Shown here piece after piece: positions 16,518-24,873 of a DNA stretch of 54,578 nucleotides (its first letter is position 1; each line of letters starts with the position of its first letter). Below the pieces are notes generated by a model. That model had not been told where the DNA came from and searched no databases. It saw only the letters and a list, made by a program, of their open reading frames with translations. A program made the translations under genes and the position numbers. This stretch comes from Amycolatopsis thermalba. Lineage in GTDB: Bacteria > Actinomycetota > Actinomycetes > Mycobacteriales > Pseudonocardiaceae. Location: NCBI RefSeq assembly GCF_003385215.1, contig NZ_PQHW01000041.1:1-54578 (forward strand). Reading direction: 5' to 3'.

Positions 16518-17827
16518 CGCGACATCCCCGGAATCCAGTCGGTGCCGGCCAGCGGCACGCGGGCCATCGCGGCGGCCTCGATCGTGAGCGCGACCAGGTC
16601 CTCGGGCTCGAGGTTGCGCAGGTGCGCCTTCCCGCACGCGCGCGCGAGCGTCTGCGCCTCCATCGTGAGCACCCGCAGGTAGTTGGCGATCCGGCGGCCG
16701 CCCTCGACCGGGTCCAGGCGCGCGGCCAGCTCCTCGTCCTGGGTCGTGATGCCGGCCGGATCGCGACCGTCCTGGAAGTCGTCGTAGAACCCGGCCGCCG
16801 AGCCGATCTTCGCGTACTCCGCCGCGTAGCGCGGGTGGTTGTCGCCCAGCGCGATGAGCGCGGCGGTGCCGATCGCGACCGCGTCCGCCCCCAGGGCCAT
16901 CGCCTTGGCGACGTCGGCGCCGGTGCGGATGCCGCCGGAGACGATCAGCTGGACCTTCCGGTGCAGCCCGAGTTCCAACAGCGCCTGCACGGCCTGCGGG
17001 ATCGCGGCCAGCGTGGGGATGCCGACGTGCTCGATGAACACGTCCTGCGTCGCGGCGGTGCCGCCCTGCATGCCGTCCACCACCACGACGTCGGCGCCCG
17101 CGGCGACGGCCAGCTTCACGTCGTAGTAGGTGCGGGTGGCGCCGACCTTGACGTAGACCGGCTTCTCCCAGTCGGTGATCTCGCGCAGCTCCAGGATCTT
17201 GATGGCGAGGTCGTCCGGACCGGTCCAGTCCGGGTGGCGGCAGGCCGAGCGCTGGTCGATCCCGGCGGGCAGCGTGCGCATCCCGGCGACGCGCTCGGAG
17301 ATCTTCTGCCCGAGCAGCATCCCGCCGCCGCCCGGTTTCGCCCCCTGGCCGAGCACGATCTCGATGGCGTCGCCCTTGCGCAGGTCGGCCGGGTTCATCC
17401 CGTACCGCGAGGGCAGGTACTGGTAGACGAGGTGCTTGGACTGGCCGCGCTCCTCGGGCGTCATGCCGCCGTCGCCGGTGGTGGTGGACGTGCCGACCTC
17501 GGACGCGCCGCGCCCGAGCGCCTCCTTCGCCTGCGCGGACAGCGCGCCGAAGCTCATCCCGGCGATGGTGACCGGGATGTCCAGGTGCAGCGGGTACCTG
17601 GCGTGGCGGTCGCCGAGGACGACGTCGGTGCCGCAGCGCTCGCGGTAGCCCTCCAGGGGGTAGCGGGACATCGACGCGCCCAGGAACAGCAGGTCGTCGA
17701 AGTGCGGCAGCGGGCGTTTCGCGCCCCAGCCGCGGATGTCGTAGACGCCGGTCTCGGCGGCGCGCTGGATGGCGGCGATGGTGGCGCGGTCGAACGTCGC
17801 GGACTCGCGCAGGGCGGGGTCGGTCAT
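16514..17827 (-). CDS. glxD: FMN-binding glutamate synthase family protein (GlxD / MgsC-like)
   Basis: A 437-residue protein matching the FMN/iron-sulfur domain of glutamate synthase: AGMSFGALSAQAKEALGRGA, GDGGMTPEERGQSKHLVYQY, QGAKPGGGGMLLGQKIS, the flavin-site VVVDGMQGGTAATQDVF, and GGIRTGADVAKAMALGADA. In N-methylglutamate synthase, and in the related glx genes next to glnT, this subunit carries out the reductive or transfer half-reaction on 2-oxoglutarate or glutamate. It lies 13 bases after glxC. The symbol is given by similarity of gene order and domains; the exact reaction is inference. Confidence 0.85.
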   Translation of the reverse strand: MTDPALRESATFDRATIAAIQRAAETGVYDIRGWGAKRPLPHFDDLLFLGASMSRYPLEGYRERCGTDVVLGDRHARYPLHLDIPVTIAGMSFGALSAQAKEALGRGASEVGTSTTTGDGGMTPEERGQSKHLVYQYLPSRYGMNPADLRKGDAIEIVLGQGAKPGGGGMLLGQKISERVAGMRTLPAGIDQRSACRHPDWTGPDDLAIKILELREITDWEKPVYVKVGATRTYYDVKLAVAAGADVVVVDGMQGGTAATQDVFIEHVGIPTLAAIPQAVQALLELGLHRKVQLIVSGGIRTGADVAKAMALGADAVAIGTAALIALGDNHPRYAAEYAKIGSAAGFYDDFQDGRDPAGITTQDEELAARLDPVEGGRRIANYLRVLTMEAQTLARACGKAHLRNLEPEDLVALTIEAAAMARVPLAGTDWIPGMSR

Positions 17828-17840
17828 GTGCTGCTCCTGG

Positions 17841-18509
17841 TCAGTACGAGTTGTGCGCGGCGAAGTGGTAGAGCTTGCGGGCGGAGCCGTAGCGGCGGAA
17901 CTCGGACGGGTCGTGCGCCAGGCCGGCGGCGGCGAGCAGGTCCTTCAGCTCGCCGAGGTGCTCCTCCCGCATCGGCTTTTCGACGCAGTCCGCGCCGAGC
18001 CCACCGACCGCGCCGCGCACGTAGATCCGGGCCTCGTAGATCGAGTCGCCGAGGCCGTCCCCGGCGTCGCCGCACACGACGAGCCGCCCGGCCTGCGCCA
18101 TGAACGCGCTCATCGGGCCGATGTCGCCGCCCACCACGATGTCGATGCCCTTCATCGAGATGCCGCAGCGCATCGACGCCGAGCCCTCGATCACCAGCAG
18201 CCCGCCGTGCCCGGTCGCCCCGGCCGACTGGGACGCGTCGCCGGTGACCCGGACCAGCCCGGACATCATGTTCTCCGCCACCCCGGTGCCCGCGTTGCCG
18301 TGCACGGTGACGGTGCCGCCGTCGTTCATGCCCGCGCAGTAGTAGCCGGCGTGGCCGCGGACGTCGACGGTGATGTCGTCGCGGATCCCGGCGGCCAGCG
18401 CGTGCGCGCCCTGCGGGTGCAACACTTCGTACGCGCGCGCGGCCGGGGCGTGCAGCTCGGCGTTCAGCTCCCGCACGGTGGTGCGAGTGAGGTCGATCAG
18501 CGCTGCCAT
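17841..18509 (-). CDS. glxC: Glutamate synthase GXGXG-domain protein (GlxC / MgsB-like)
   Basis: A 222-residue right-handed beta-helix protein equivalent to the C-terminal domain of glutamate synthase large subunit. It shows the repeated glycine pattern (VDVRGHAGYYCAGMNDGG, VHGNAGTGVAENMMSG, VTGDASQSAGATGHGG, VVGGDIGPMSAFMAQ, VCGDAGDGLGD). It is a structural subunit linking the amidotransferase and FMN subunits. The ATG at 18509 overlaps the end of glxB by 13 bases, indicating coupled translation and a stoichiometric complex. Confidence 0.85.
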   Translation of the reverse strand: MAALIDLTRTTVRELNAELHAPAARAYEVLHPQGAHALAAGIRDDITVDVRGHAGYYCAGMNDGGTVTVHGNAGTGVAENMMSGLVRVTGDASQSAGATGHGGLLVIEGSASMRCGISMKGIDIVVGGDIGPMSAFMAQAGRLVVCGDAGDGLGDSIYEARIYVRGAVGGLGADCVEKPMREEHLGELKDLLAAAGLAHDPSEFRRYGSARKLYHFAAHNSY

Positions 18510-19360
18510 GCGTAGACCCTTTCCGGCTCGGGCTCGTAGATGCGGGCGGTCTCGATGCCCGGCAGGTCCGCCAGCGCGCGGAACTCCGAGGCCATCGCGA
18601 CCCAGGCGGGCGTCTCGGCGATGATCGCGGGCTTGCAGGCGATCGCGTCGCGCACCACGGCGAACCCGTCGGCGCTGGTCACCAGCAGGGTGTAGAAGCC
18701 GTCGAAGCGCTCGCACAACGCACGCAGCGCCTTGTCCAGGTCCTCGCCCTGCGCCAGCCGCTGGGCGACGAACCGGGCGCCCACCTCGGAGTCGTTCTCG
18801 GAGTCGAACGACACGCCCTGCGCCCGCAGCTCGCGGCGGATGGTGGCGTGGTTGGCGAACGATCCGTTGTGGACCAGGCACTGGCCGGGCCCGACGGAGA
18901 ACGGGTGGCAGCCCTCGGGCGTGACCGCGGACTCGGTGGCCATCCGGGTGTGCGCGAGGCCCTGCCAGCCCTGCGCGTTCGCCAGGTCGTAGGTGCCGGC
19001 CAGCTCCCGGGGGTGGCCGATTCCCTTGTAGACGGTCAGATCCGTGCCCGCGCCGACGATCCGCTCCCCCGGCAGCGCGGCCTCGACCTCGTCGACGGAC
19101 ATGGGCGCGGCGAGCACGGTGGTGTCCCCGGCCTCGGTCACCAGGGCGTCGGGAAAGCGCTTGCGCAGCTCCGCGGCGTCGGCGGACAGCAACGACACCG
19201 CGGCGTAGCCCTCGGGGCAGCGGCGGCGGTCCCCGTAGACGGCGACGCCCGCCGAGTCCGGGCCGCGCTCGACCACCTGGCACAGCATCCCCTCCAGCAG
19301 CCGCCCGAGCCGGGGGTAGAGCCCGGGGTCGCGCAGGTGCAGCCCCACGATTCCGCACAT
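18497..19360 (-). CDS. glxB: Class II glutamine amidotransferase (GlxB / MgsA-like)
   Basis: A 287-residue Ntn-type amidotransferase. The mature N-terminus is the nucleophile Cys2 in MCGIVGLHL, followed by VVERGPDSAGVAVYG, GLAHTRMATES, and CLVHNGSFANHATIRREL. It hydrolyses an amide side chain (glutamine or gamma-glutamylmethylamide) and passes ammonia or amine to the FMN subunit. The ATG at 19360 follows GAAGGAG. It begins 14 bases after glnT, whose product would be its amide substrate. The reaction is inferred from neighbours. Confidence 0.87.
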   Translation of the reverse strand: MCGIVGLHLRDPGLYPRLGRLLEGMLCQVVERGPDSAGVAVYGDRRRCPEGYAAVSLLSADAAELRKRFPDALVTEAGDTTVLAAPMSVDEVEAALPGERIVGAGTDLTVYKGIGHPRELAGTYDLANAQGWQGLAHTRMATESAVTPEGCHPFSVGPGQCLVHNGSFANHATIRRELRAQGVSFDSENDSEVGARFVAQRLAQGEDLDKALRALCERFDGFYTLLVTSADGFAVVRDAIACKPAIIAETPAWVAMASEFRALADLPGIETARIYEPEPERVYAWQR

Positions 19361-19374
19361 GGCGGGTCTCCTTC

Positions 19375-20691
19375 CTAGAACGCGGTCAGGTAGCGGTCGT
19401 GCTCCCAGGAGCCGACCGTGCCGTGCCAGTCGAAGAACTCCTCGCGCTTGAGCCCGGCGAAGTACTCGGCCACGCCCGGGCCGGCGGCGTCCAGCGCGGC
19501 GGTGACCACCGGGTCCGCGCCCAGCGCGTCGACCGCGTGCAGCAGCGTCGGGGGCAGCTCCGGGTGTCCGGCGGTGTCCGGGTCGAGCGCTCGCTCGATG
19601 CCGTCCAGGCCAGCCGCCAGCGCCGCGGCCAGGGCGAGGTAGGGGTTGGCCGAGCCGTCGCCGCCACGCAGCTCGACGCGGTTGCCGTCCGGGATGCGCA
19701 CGTAGTGGGTGCGGTCGTTGCCGCCGTAGGTCGCGCGCCGCGGTGACCAGGTGGCGCCCGAGCGGGTCGAGGTCGCACCGGTGCGCTTGTAGGAGTTGAC
19801 GGTCGGCGCGAGCACGGCCTGCAGAGCGGGTGCGTGCGCGAGGATTCCGGCCAGGAAGCGGCGGGCCACAGTGGACAGTCCGTGCGCCTGATCGCCGGGG
19901 AACAGCGGCGTGCCCTCGCGCCACAGCGACAGGTGCAGGTGCATGCCGGAGCCGGTCTGGTCGGCGAACGGCTTGGGCATGAACGTGGCGGTCATGCCGC
20001 GCCGCTCGGCCAGCGTGGAGATCAGGTACCGGGCGGTGATGACGCGGTCGGCGGTGGTGAGCGCGTCGGCGTAGGCGAAGTTCTGCTCGAACTGGCCGTT
20101 GGCGTCCTCGTGGTCGTTGGCGTAGTTGCCCCAGCCGAGGGCGTTCATGGCCGAGGAGACGCCGGTGAGGTGGTCGTACATGCGGGTCAGGCCGCGGGCG
20201 TCGTAGCAGGGGCGGGCCGCGTTGTCGTGGGCGTCGGCGGGGACGAGCCGGCCGTCGGAGCCGCGGCTGACCAGGAAGTACTCGACCTCCGCGCCGGCGA
20301 ACAGCTCCAGCTGCCGGTCCGCGGCCCGCCGCAGGAGTTCCTTGAGGATCACGCGCGGCGCGAACGGCCACGGCCGCCCTTCGACGTGCGGGTCGCAGTG
20401 CACCAGCGCCAGGCCCTCGCGCACGGCGGGCAGGAGGGTGTAGCTGGCCGGGTCGGGGATCGCGATCAGGTCCGGGTCGGAGGGCTGCTGGCCCATCGCG
20501 CCGACCGCGTATCCGGCGAACCCGACGCCCTCGTCCTGCAGCTCGCGCGCGGCCTCGACCGGCACGAGCTTCGCGCAGGGCTTGCCGGTCAGGTCGACGA
20601 AGAGGGCCAACAGGAACCGCACACCGTCGGCACGGGCACGCGCGGCGAGGTCGGGCGCGGCCGCCGGCGCGGGTGGCAGGTCGAGCGTCAT
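19375..20691 (-). CDS. glnT: Type III glutamine synthetase / gamma-glutamylmethylamide synthetase-like (GlnT)
   Basis: A 438-residue glutamine synthetase family ligase that joins glutamate with ammonia or an alkylamine using ATP. Family motifs: the metal-ligand segment FAGAEVEYFLV, the Asn/Asp-rich NDHEDANGQFEQNFAYAD, the ATP-site GSGMHLHLSLW, APTVNSYKR, and VELRGGDGSANPYLALAA. The sequence type groups with GlnT/GmaS rather than housekeeping GlnA. It is the promoter-proximal gene of the operon with glxBCD, an amine-oxidising flavoprotein and an XRE/cupin regulator. The ATG at 20691 follows AGGGAG. Whether the amine is ammonia, methylamine or another amine is not decidable here. Confidence 0.87.
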   Translation of the reverse strand: MTLDLPPAPAAAPDLAARARADGVRFLLALFVDLTGKPCAKLVPVEAARELQDEGVGFAGYAVGAMGQQPSDPDLIAIPDPASYTLLPAVREGLALVHCDPHVEGRPWPFAPRVILKELLRRAADRQLELFAGAEVEYFLVSRGSDGRLVPADAHDNAARPCYDARGLTRMYDHLTGVSSAMNALGWGNYANDHEDANGQFEQNFAYADALTTADRVITARYLISTLAERRGMTATFMPKPFADQTGSGMHLHLSLWREGTPLFPGDQAHGLSTVARRFLAGILAHAPALQAVLAPTVNSYKRTGATSTRSGATWSPRRATYGGNDRTHYVRIPDGNRVELRGGDGSANPYLALAAALAAGLDGIERALDPDTAGHPELPPTLLHAVDALGADPVVTAALDAAGPGVAEYFAGLKREEFFDWHGTVGSWEHDRYLTAF

Positions 20692-20721
20692 CTCGGTCTC
20701 CCTGTTCTGCGGTGGCTTATC

Positions 20722-20733
20722 GTTTCACGAAAC
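20722..20733. promoter_or_regulatory. Palindrome GTTTC-AC-GAAAC upstream of glnT
   Basis: A 5-bp-arm palindrome 31 bases upstream of the glnT start. XRE/cupin regulators often bind short TTTC...GAAA palindromes, and such a regulator ends this operon. The link is inference. Confidence 0.4.
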
Positions 20734-20806
20734 TGATTGTCGCCACAAGAAAGGTGCCGATGGTTACCGGCGCGTGAACACGCGTTACAGGACGCGCTAC
20801 TCTGGA

Positions 20807-20824
20807 CGAGACGGTATCGTCTCG
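20807..20824. promoter_or_regulatory. TetR-type operator CGAGACG-GTAT-CGTCTCG
   Basis: A perfect 7-bp inverted repeat with a 4-base spacer, 18 bases before the start of the SnoaL-like gene and overlapping the likely promoter. The form is typical of TetR/AcrR operators, yet no TetR gene adjoins it. Confidence 0.5.
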
Positions 20825-20842
20825 ACCATTCGAGGAGTGTTC

Positions 20843-21298
20843 GTGAACCTCTCGACCGAGGACCGGCGCCGTCGCGCGCACGAGGCCGTGGACCGGCTGC
20901 AGGAGCGCGTGCTGGCGCACGACATGAACGGTTTCGCCGACGTCTTCGCGCCCGGCGGCGTGATGGAGTTCCCGTTCGCGCCGCCCGGCTGGCCCACGCT
21001 GCGGGGCCGGGAAGCGGTGCGCGAGTACGTGCGCGACTACACCGACCACGTCGACATCCGGGCGATTTCCGCGCAGACGCGGCACGAGACCGCCGACCCG
21101 GACGTGCTGATCGTGGAGTGGGAGGTCGACGGCACGGCGCTGCGGACGGGGCGGCCGTACCGGATCCGGTACGTCAACGTGGTCCGGGTGGGCGCCGAGG
21201 GCATCGAGTCGCTGCGCGACTACTGGAGCCCCCTGGCCGCCGGGCACGCGCTGGGCCGGCTCGACGAGCTGGTCGCGATGCAGGAGGGGGCGCGGTGA
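20843..21298 (+). CDS. SnoaL-like / NTF2-fold protein
   Basis: A 151-residue soluble protein with the NTF2-like pattern: an N-terminal helix LSTEDRRRRAHEAVDRLQ, ADVFAPGGVMEFPFAPP, LRGREAVREYVRDY, IVEWEVDGTALRTGR and a final helix. The family includes ketosteroid-isomerase-like and polyketide cyclase enzymes and small binding proteins. GTG start at 20843, 5 bases after GAGGAG. It overlaps the next gene by 4 bases (GTGA), so the pair is co-translated. A TetR-type operator lies immediately upstream. Substrate unknown. Confidence 0.8.
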   Translation: MNLSTEDRRRRAHEAVDRLQERVLAHDMNGFADVFAPGGVMEFPFAPPGWPTLRGREAVREYVRDYTDHVDIRAISAQTRHETADPDVLIVEWEVDGTALRTGRPYRIRYVNVVRVGAEGIESLRDYWSPLAAGHALGRLDELVAMQEGAR

Positions 21299-22101
21299 AG
21301 GTCCTGGTCACGGGCGCGACCGGGAACACCGGCCATCCCCTCACCCGGCTGCTCGCCGAGGCGGGCGCGACCGTGCGCGCGGCCAGCAGGCGCGCCGGTT
21401 TCGACTGGTCGGACCCCGCGACGCACGACGCGGTGCTCGACGGGGTGGAGCGGATGTACCTGGTCGCGCCGGTCGGGGTCGCCGAGCCGGAGCCCGTCGT
21501 GCGGCCGTTCCTCGAGCGCGCGCGGGACGCGGGCGTGCGCCGGGTCGTGCTGCTCAGCTCGTCGGCGGTGTCGTCCGGCGATCCGGGGCTGGGGCGGGTG
21601 GACCGGGCGGTGCGGGAGATCATGCCGGAGTTCGCCGTGCTGCGGCCGTCGTGGTTCATGCAGAACTTCACCGGTGACCATCCGGTGGCCGACGGCATCC
21701 GGACCCGCGGCGAGATCGTGACCGCGACCGGCGAGGGGCGGATCGCGTTCGTCGACGCGGCGGACATCGCGGCTTCGGCCGCGGCGCTGTTGCTGGCGGA
21801 CGAGTGCGGCGGCGAGGAGCACGTGATCACCGGCCCGGAGGCGATCAGCTACGCCGAGGCGGCGGCGGTCTACACCGAGGTCACCGGCGTGCCGGTACGC
21901 CACACCAGTGTCAGTGCCGTGGAGCTGGCGGACCGGTTCGTGGCCGCGGGCTATCCGGCGGACTTCGCCGCCGCGCTGGCCGCCCTGGACGACGGCATCC
22001 GCCGTGGCAGCGAGGACCGGGTGACCGGCACGGTGCACCGGCTGACCGGCCGCCCGCCGAAGCCGCTGCGCCGCTTCCTGACCGAGCGGCTCAGGCGCTG
22101 A
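21295..22101 (+). CDS. NmrA-like NAD(P)-binding protein (atypical SDR)
   Basis: A 268-residue Rossmann-fold protein with the nucleotide motif MKVLVTGATGNTGHPLTRLL at its start, a mid-region RRVVLLSSSAVSS and LRPSWFMQNFTGDHP, as in NmrA/azoreductase-like atypical short-chain dehydrogenases. It could be a reductase or a redox sensor. Co-translated with the SnoaL-like protein, which often accompanies such reductases in small stress or detoxification pairs. Confidence 0.82.
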   Translation: MKVLVTGATGNTGHPLTRLLAEAGATVRAASRRAGFDWSDPATHDAVLDGVERMYLVAPVGVAEPEPVVRPFLERARDAGVRRVVLLSSSAVSSGDPGLGRVDRAVREIMPEFAVLRPSWFMQNFTGDHPVADGIRTRGEIVTATGEGRIAFVDAADIAASAAALLLADECGGEEHVITGPEAISYAEAAAVYTEVTGVPVRHTSVSAVELADRFVAAGYPADFAAALAALDDGIRRGSEDRVTGTVHRLTGRPPKPLRRFLTERLRR

Positions 22102-22124
22102 GTGCCTCCAACTAGGCTGGTCGC

Positions 22125-22541
22125 ATGGATCCTCGCGCTGCCGGCCTGACCGAACTGAGCCGCGGGCTCGCCGGATACCTGCGGGCGGTGGCCGAGGCCG
22201 TCGGGGTGCCGGCGGAGGCGACCTCGTTCGAGATCAGCGACACGGCCACCGCGTACCTGGGCCTGACCCGGCGGTGGCCGACGCGGCCCGGCGAGGACCT
22301 GATGCTCGTGTGGAGCGAACGCAACGGCTGGGCGGTCGCGGTGGAGACCGATCCCGGCGAGACGCCGATGGTGCTGGCCTGGTTCGCCGGCGAGGACGTG
22401 GTCCCGGAGCCGGCGGAGGTGGCGCGGTTCGTGAGCGGGGTGATCGAGGCGGAGCGCTCCACCGAGCCGCGGCCGGTGTTCGCGGTGGACGTCGGCCGCA
22501 CCGAGCTGGCCGCACGGCTGGCGCGGTACGTGGAGAACTAG
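22125..22541 (+). CDS. DUF6292-like protein
   Basis: A 138-residue acidic soluble protein (GYLRAVAEAVGVPAE, FEISDTATAYLGL, MLVWSERNGWAVAVET). I recognise it as resembling a small uncharacterised family common in Pseudonocardiaceae. Its stop codon overlaps, within the sequence CTAG, the stop of the convergent gene on the other strand. Function unknown. Confidence 0.65.
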   Translation: MDPRAAGLTELSRGLAGYLRAVAEAVGVPAEATSFEISDTATAYLGLTRRWPTRPGEDLMLVWSERNGWAVAVETDPGETPMVLAWFAGEDVVPEPAEVARFVSGVIEAERSTEPRPVFAVDVGRTELAARLARYVEN

Positions 22542-22870
22542 ACGCGGCCCGGCGGCACCACCACGAGGACGAGGCTGTCACCCGCGGTGGTCGTCACGGA
22601 CACCGTGTCCGAACCCTGCCTCCGGTACCCCACGACGGGCGCCAGCGACCCGCGCTGGTCGAAGTGGCGCACGGCGGGATCCCAGGCGGTCGTGTGATAG
22701 GCGATCCGGTCGATCGGCCCGAGACGGGCTGCCAGCACCGCGCGCAGCGCCGGCAGCTCCGCGGACAGGTCTCGCGACCGGGGCCACCAAGCCCCGTCGA
22801 CGTACCCCGGGGTGGGCGCCGTCGGGTTCTGACTCGCTCGGAGTTTCAGCCGCGGCGGCCCGGCGGCCAT
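22538..22870 (-). CDS. DUF5994-like protein
   Basis: A 110-residue protein with GYVDGAWWPRSRDLSAELPAL and ending VLVVVPPGRV, resembling a small uncharacterised actinobacterial family. The ATG at 22870 has only a weak AAGG ahead of it. A much better ribosome binding site (CAGGAG) precedes an ATG at 22916, which opens a different frame (MSSGPHVRNHHPEGRYG). Either the gene starts internally after a short leader peptide, or a single-base frameshift separates its true N-terminus. Confidence 0.6.
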   Translation of the reverse strand: MAAGPPRLKLRASQNPTAPTPGYVDGAWWPRSRDLSAELPALRAVLAARLGPIDRIAYHTTAWDPAVRHFDQRGSLAPVVGYRRQGSDTVSVTTTAGDSLVLVVVPPGRV

Positions 22871-22916
22871 AGCGGCCTTCGGGGTGGTGGTTGCGAACGT
22901 GCGGGCCCGACGACAT

Positions 22917-22977
22917 GCCGGTGCTCCTGCCCCCGGCCCATCATGAGCCGGCCTCTTCGGCCGGGAAAGGCACCGGC
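22917..22977 (-). promoter_or_regulatory. Structured 5' leader before the DUF5994-like gene
   Basis: Read on the minus strand, GCCGGTGC (22977-22970) pairs perfectly with GCACCGGC (22924-22917). This encloses a CCGGCC-GAAGA-GGCCGG hairpin and a competing CCCGGCC/GGCCGGG pairing. The 3' arm abuts the ATG at 22916 and the CAGGAG ribosome binding site lies between the stems, so the fold could gate translation. No known riboswitch class was recognised. Confidence 0.35.
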
Positions 22978-23099
22978 TTGACCACCGGTACGCGGGATGT
23001 TCCCGACACCTCCGACGCTACACCCACCCGGGCCGGATAGCGCCGTCCGCGAGCGAATTTTCCCGTGCCGGCAGCGAAAAAGCGCCGCCGGTTCGCTCG

Positions 23100-23867
23100 T
23101 CAGGCTTCGGCCACCGCGTCCTGCTTGGCCTGGCGGCGCGCCTTGGCCGCGAGCATCGCCGGGCTGATCTTGCCCGTCTCGGCGGGTTTGCGCGGCTCCG
23201 GCGCGTCCGGGATCTCGTCCGCCGGCTCCGCCGGCGTCTCGTCCACATCGGACTCGGCGGACTCCGCGGACTCAACGGTCTCGTCCGCATCGGACTCCGG
23301 CTCCTCGGTGTCCGTTCCGGTGTCCAGCAGGTCCAGCGCCGGCGGCTGAAGGTCCGGGGTGCGCGCGGCCGGCTCGGCCGCGGAGTCGATGATCTCGCCG
23401 ATCCGCACCAGCTGGGCCAGCAGGGTCTGCCGGGTGGCGCGCAGGCGGTCCACCTCCTCCTCGGCCCGGCGGATCATCTCCTGCGCCTGCTCGTTCGCCT
23501 GTTTCGCCAGGTCCTCGCGCTGGCGGCGGGCCTCCTCGGCCTGGTCCTCGTACGCCTTGCGGGTCTCCGCGGCGTCCTGTTCGGCCTGTTCGCGGATCTC
23601 GCGCGCCTCCAGCTCGGCCTGGGCGATGATGCGCTCCACCCGGGCGCCGATGTTGCCGGACCCCACGATCTGCAGGGGCACCGACGGATCACCGCCCAGT
23701 TCGGACAGCCGCCGCTCCTTCTCCTCCAGCTCGCTCGCCAGGTGCCCGGTCCGCGCGCGCAGCCGGCGGATGTAGGCGTCGACCTCCCGGCGGTCGTAAC
23801 CACGCAGAGCGGACGAGAACTCGACGTCGCGCTCGGCCAGGATGTCATTGCCACCGCTGTTGACCAT
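23100..23867 (-). CDS. DivIVA-like coiled-coil protein
   Basis: A 255-residue cytoplasmic protein. The N-terminal segment VEFSSALRGYDRREVDAYIR matches the DivIVA-type membrane-curvature motif. A long charged coiled coil follows (about residues 45-165, rich in EEARRQREDLAKQANEQAQE-type heptads), and then an acidic low-complexity tail (about 180-230) and a basic end. Actinobacterial relatives act in polar growth or septum placement, or as cell-envelope scaffold proteins. The ATG at 23867 is chosen because the preceding 33 codons are proline/arginine-rich and unlike the family. No operon partners. Confidence 0.75.
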   Translation of the reverse strand: MVNSGGNDILAERDVEFSSALRGYDRREVDAYIRRLRARTGHLASELEEKERRLSELGGDPSVPLQIVGSGNIGARVERIIAQAELEAREIREQAEQDAAETRKAYEDQAEEARRQREDLAKQANEQAQEMIRRAEEEVDRLRATRQTLLAQLVRIGEIIDSAAEPAARTPDLQPPALDLLDTGTDTEEPESDADETVESAESAESDVDETPAEPADEIPDAPEPRKPAETGKISPAMLAAKARRQAKQDAVAEA

Positions 23868-24079
23868 GCCCCCGAGTCTCGATCGCGCTGCCGGGCCCCG
23901 CAAACGGCAACTCCCCGTTCGGCTGAAGATCGGGTCCGGCACGGCACCCCCGGCAGGCCACCGCACCGTAGCCGTCCGGCGTCACGCGCACTCCGATCGT
24001 GCGATCGGACGCCCGCCACCCCCGGAAGCGGCTGCTCGGCGTGAGCAGGAACCGGCGCGGCCCACCGGTACGGGTGATA

Positions 24080-24784
24080 TCACGCCTCCTGGGACACCGC
24101 GGCCCGGCGCGGGCCGTCCGGGTGCGGCGTGGCGCGGTAGAGGTGGACCGACACCGCGGCCAGCCAGCCCCAGGCGAGCAGGAGGACCACCCAGAACGCG
24201 AGCACCACCGCGGGGCTGGACGAGCCGGACGCCAGCCCGCCGAACCCGGCCAGGAACGCGACCCCCGCGACCCACGAGCCCCAGGCCCAGCCGGTCCGCC
24301 CGGCGCGCCGGAAGTGCGTGCCCAGCACGACCATCGCCAGCACCAGCGACAGGAAGCCGAGCCCCGCGGTGACCAGGTGCAGCAGGCCGTGCACGGTCGC
24401 CTCGGCCGGTGGGCCGTCGGGCGTGCCGGCCGGGAAGCCGTGCATCGGGTCGGCGACGAACACCCCCGCGCCGATCAGGCCGAGTCCGTAGCCGCCGATC
24501 AGCAGTGCGCCCCACCGCCCGGCCGGTCTGCCCCGCAGCGCCCGGCCGACCCCGGTGGCGGCCGCGATCACCATCAGCCCGGTGAGCACCAGGTTGACGA
24601 TCTGCACCCACCCCCAGGGCCCGTTGGCGAGCAGGCTCAGGTCGTGCCGGGTCAGGTCGAACCCGGGCCGAAGCAGGGCCTGGACCAGGCCGAGGACCAC
24701 GTAGAACGGGCCGGCCAGGACGCCGTAGCCGAGCAGCGAGCGGGTGATGGCCGCGCCGCGGTCGAAGTCCGGAGAAGTCCCCAT
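24080..24784 (-). CDS. DUF998-like membrane protein
   Basis: A 234-residue integral membrane protein with about six or seven hydrophobic helices. The segment RPGFDLTRHDLSLLANGPWG and the later VADPMHGFPAGTPDG are typical of DUF998 proteins of unknown role. The ATG at 24784 follows AGGGA. It is divergent from a TetR regulator, with a perfect palindromic operator between them, so it is the likely target of that regulator, as in many regulator and membrane-protein pairs. The open frame extends upstream through the operator, which argues against a longer form. Confidence 0.78.
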   Translation of the reverse strand: MGTSPDFDRGAAITRSLLGYGVLAGPFYVVLGLVQALLRPGFDLTRHDLSLLANGPWGWVQIVNLVLTGLMVIAAATGVGRALRGRPAGRWGALLIGGYGLGLIGAGVFVADPMHGFPAGTPDGPPAEATVHGLLHLVTAGLGFLSLVLAMVVLGTHFRRAGRTGWAWGSWVAGVAFLAGFGGLASGSSSPAVVLAFWVVLLLAWGWLAAVSVHLYRATPHPDGPRRAAVSQEA

Positions 24785-24826
24785 GAGTTCTTTCCCTTCA
24801 CCGTGTAGTACCGCTAGTGCACTGGA

Positions 24827-24845
24827 CAGTACCGGTGCGGTACTG
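24827..24845. promoter_or_regulatory. TetR operator CAGTACCG-GTG-CGGTACTG
   Basis: A perfect 8-bp inverted repeat in the 89-bp space between the DUF998 gene and the tetR gene. It overlaps a plausible leftward -35/-10 pair (TTGCCC, 18 bases, TACTGT). A partial copy (GTAGTACCGCTAG) lies near 24806. Confidence 0.6.
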
Positions 24846-24873
24846 TTGAGGGCAATAGTGAAGGGAGTCCGAA

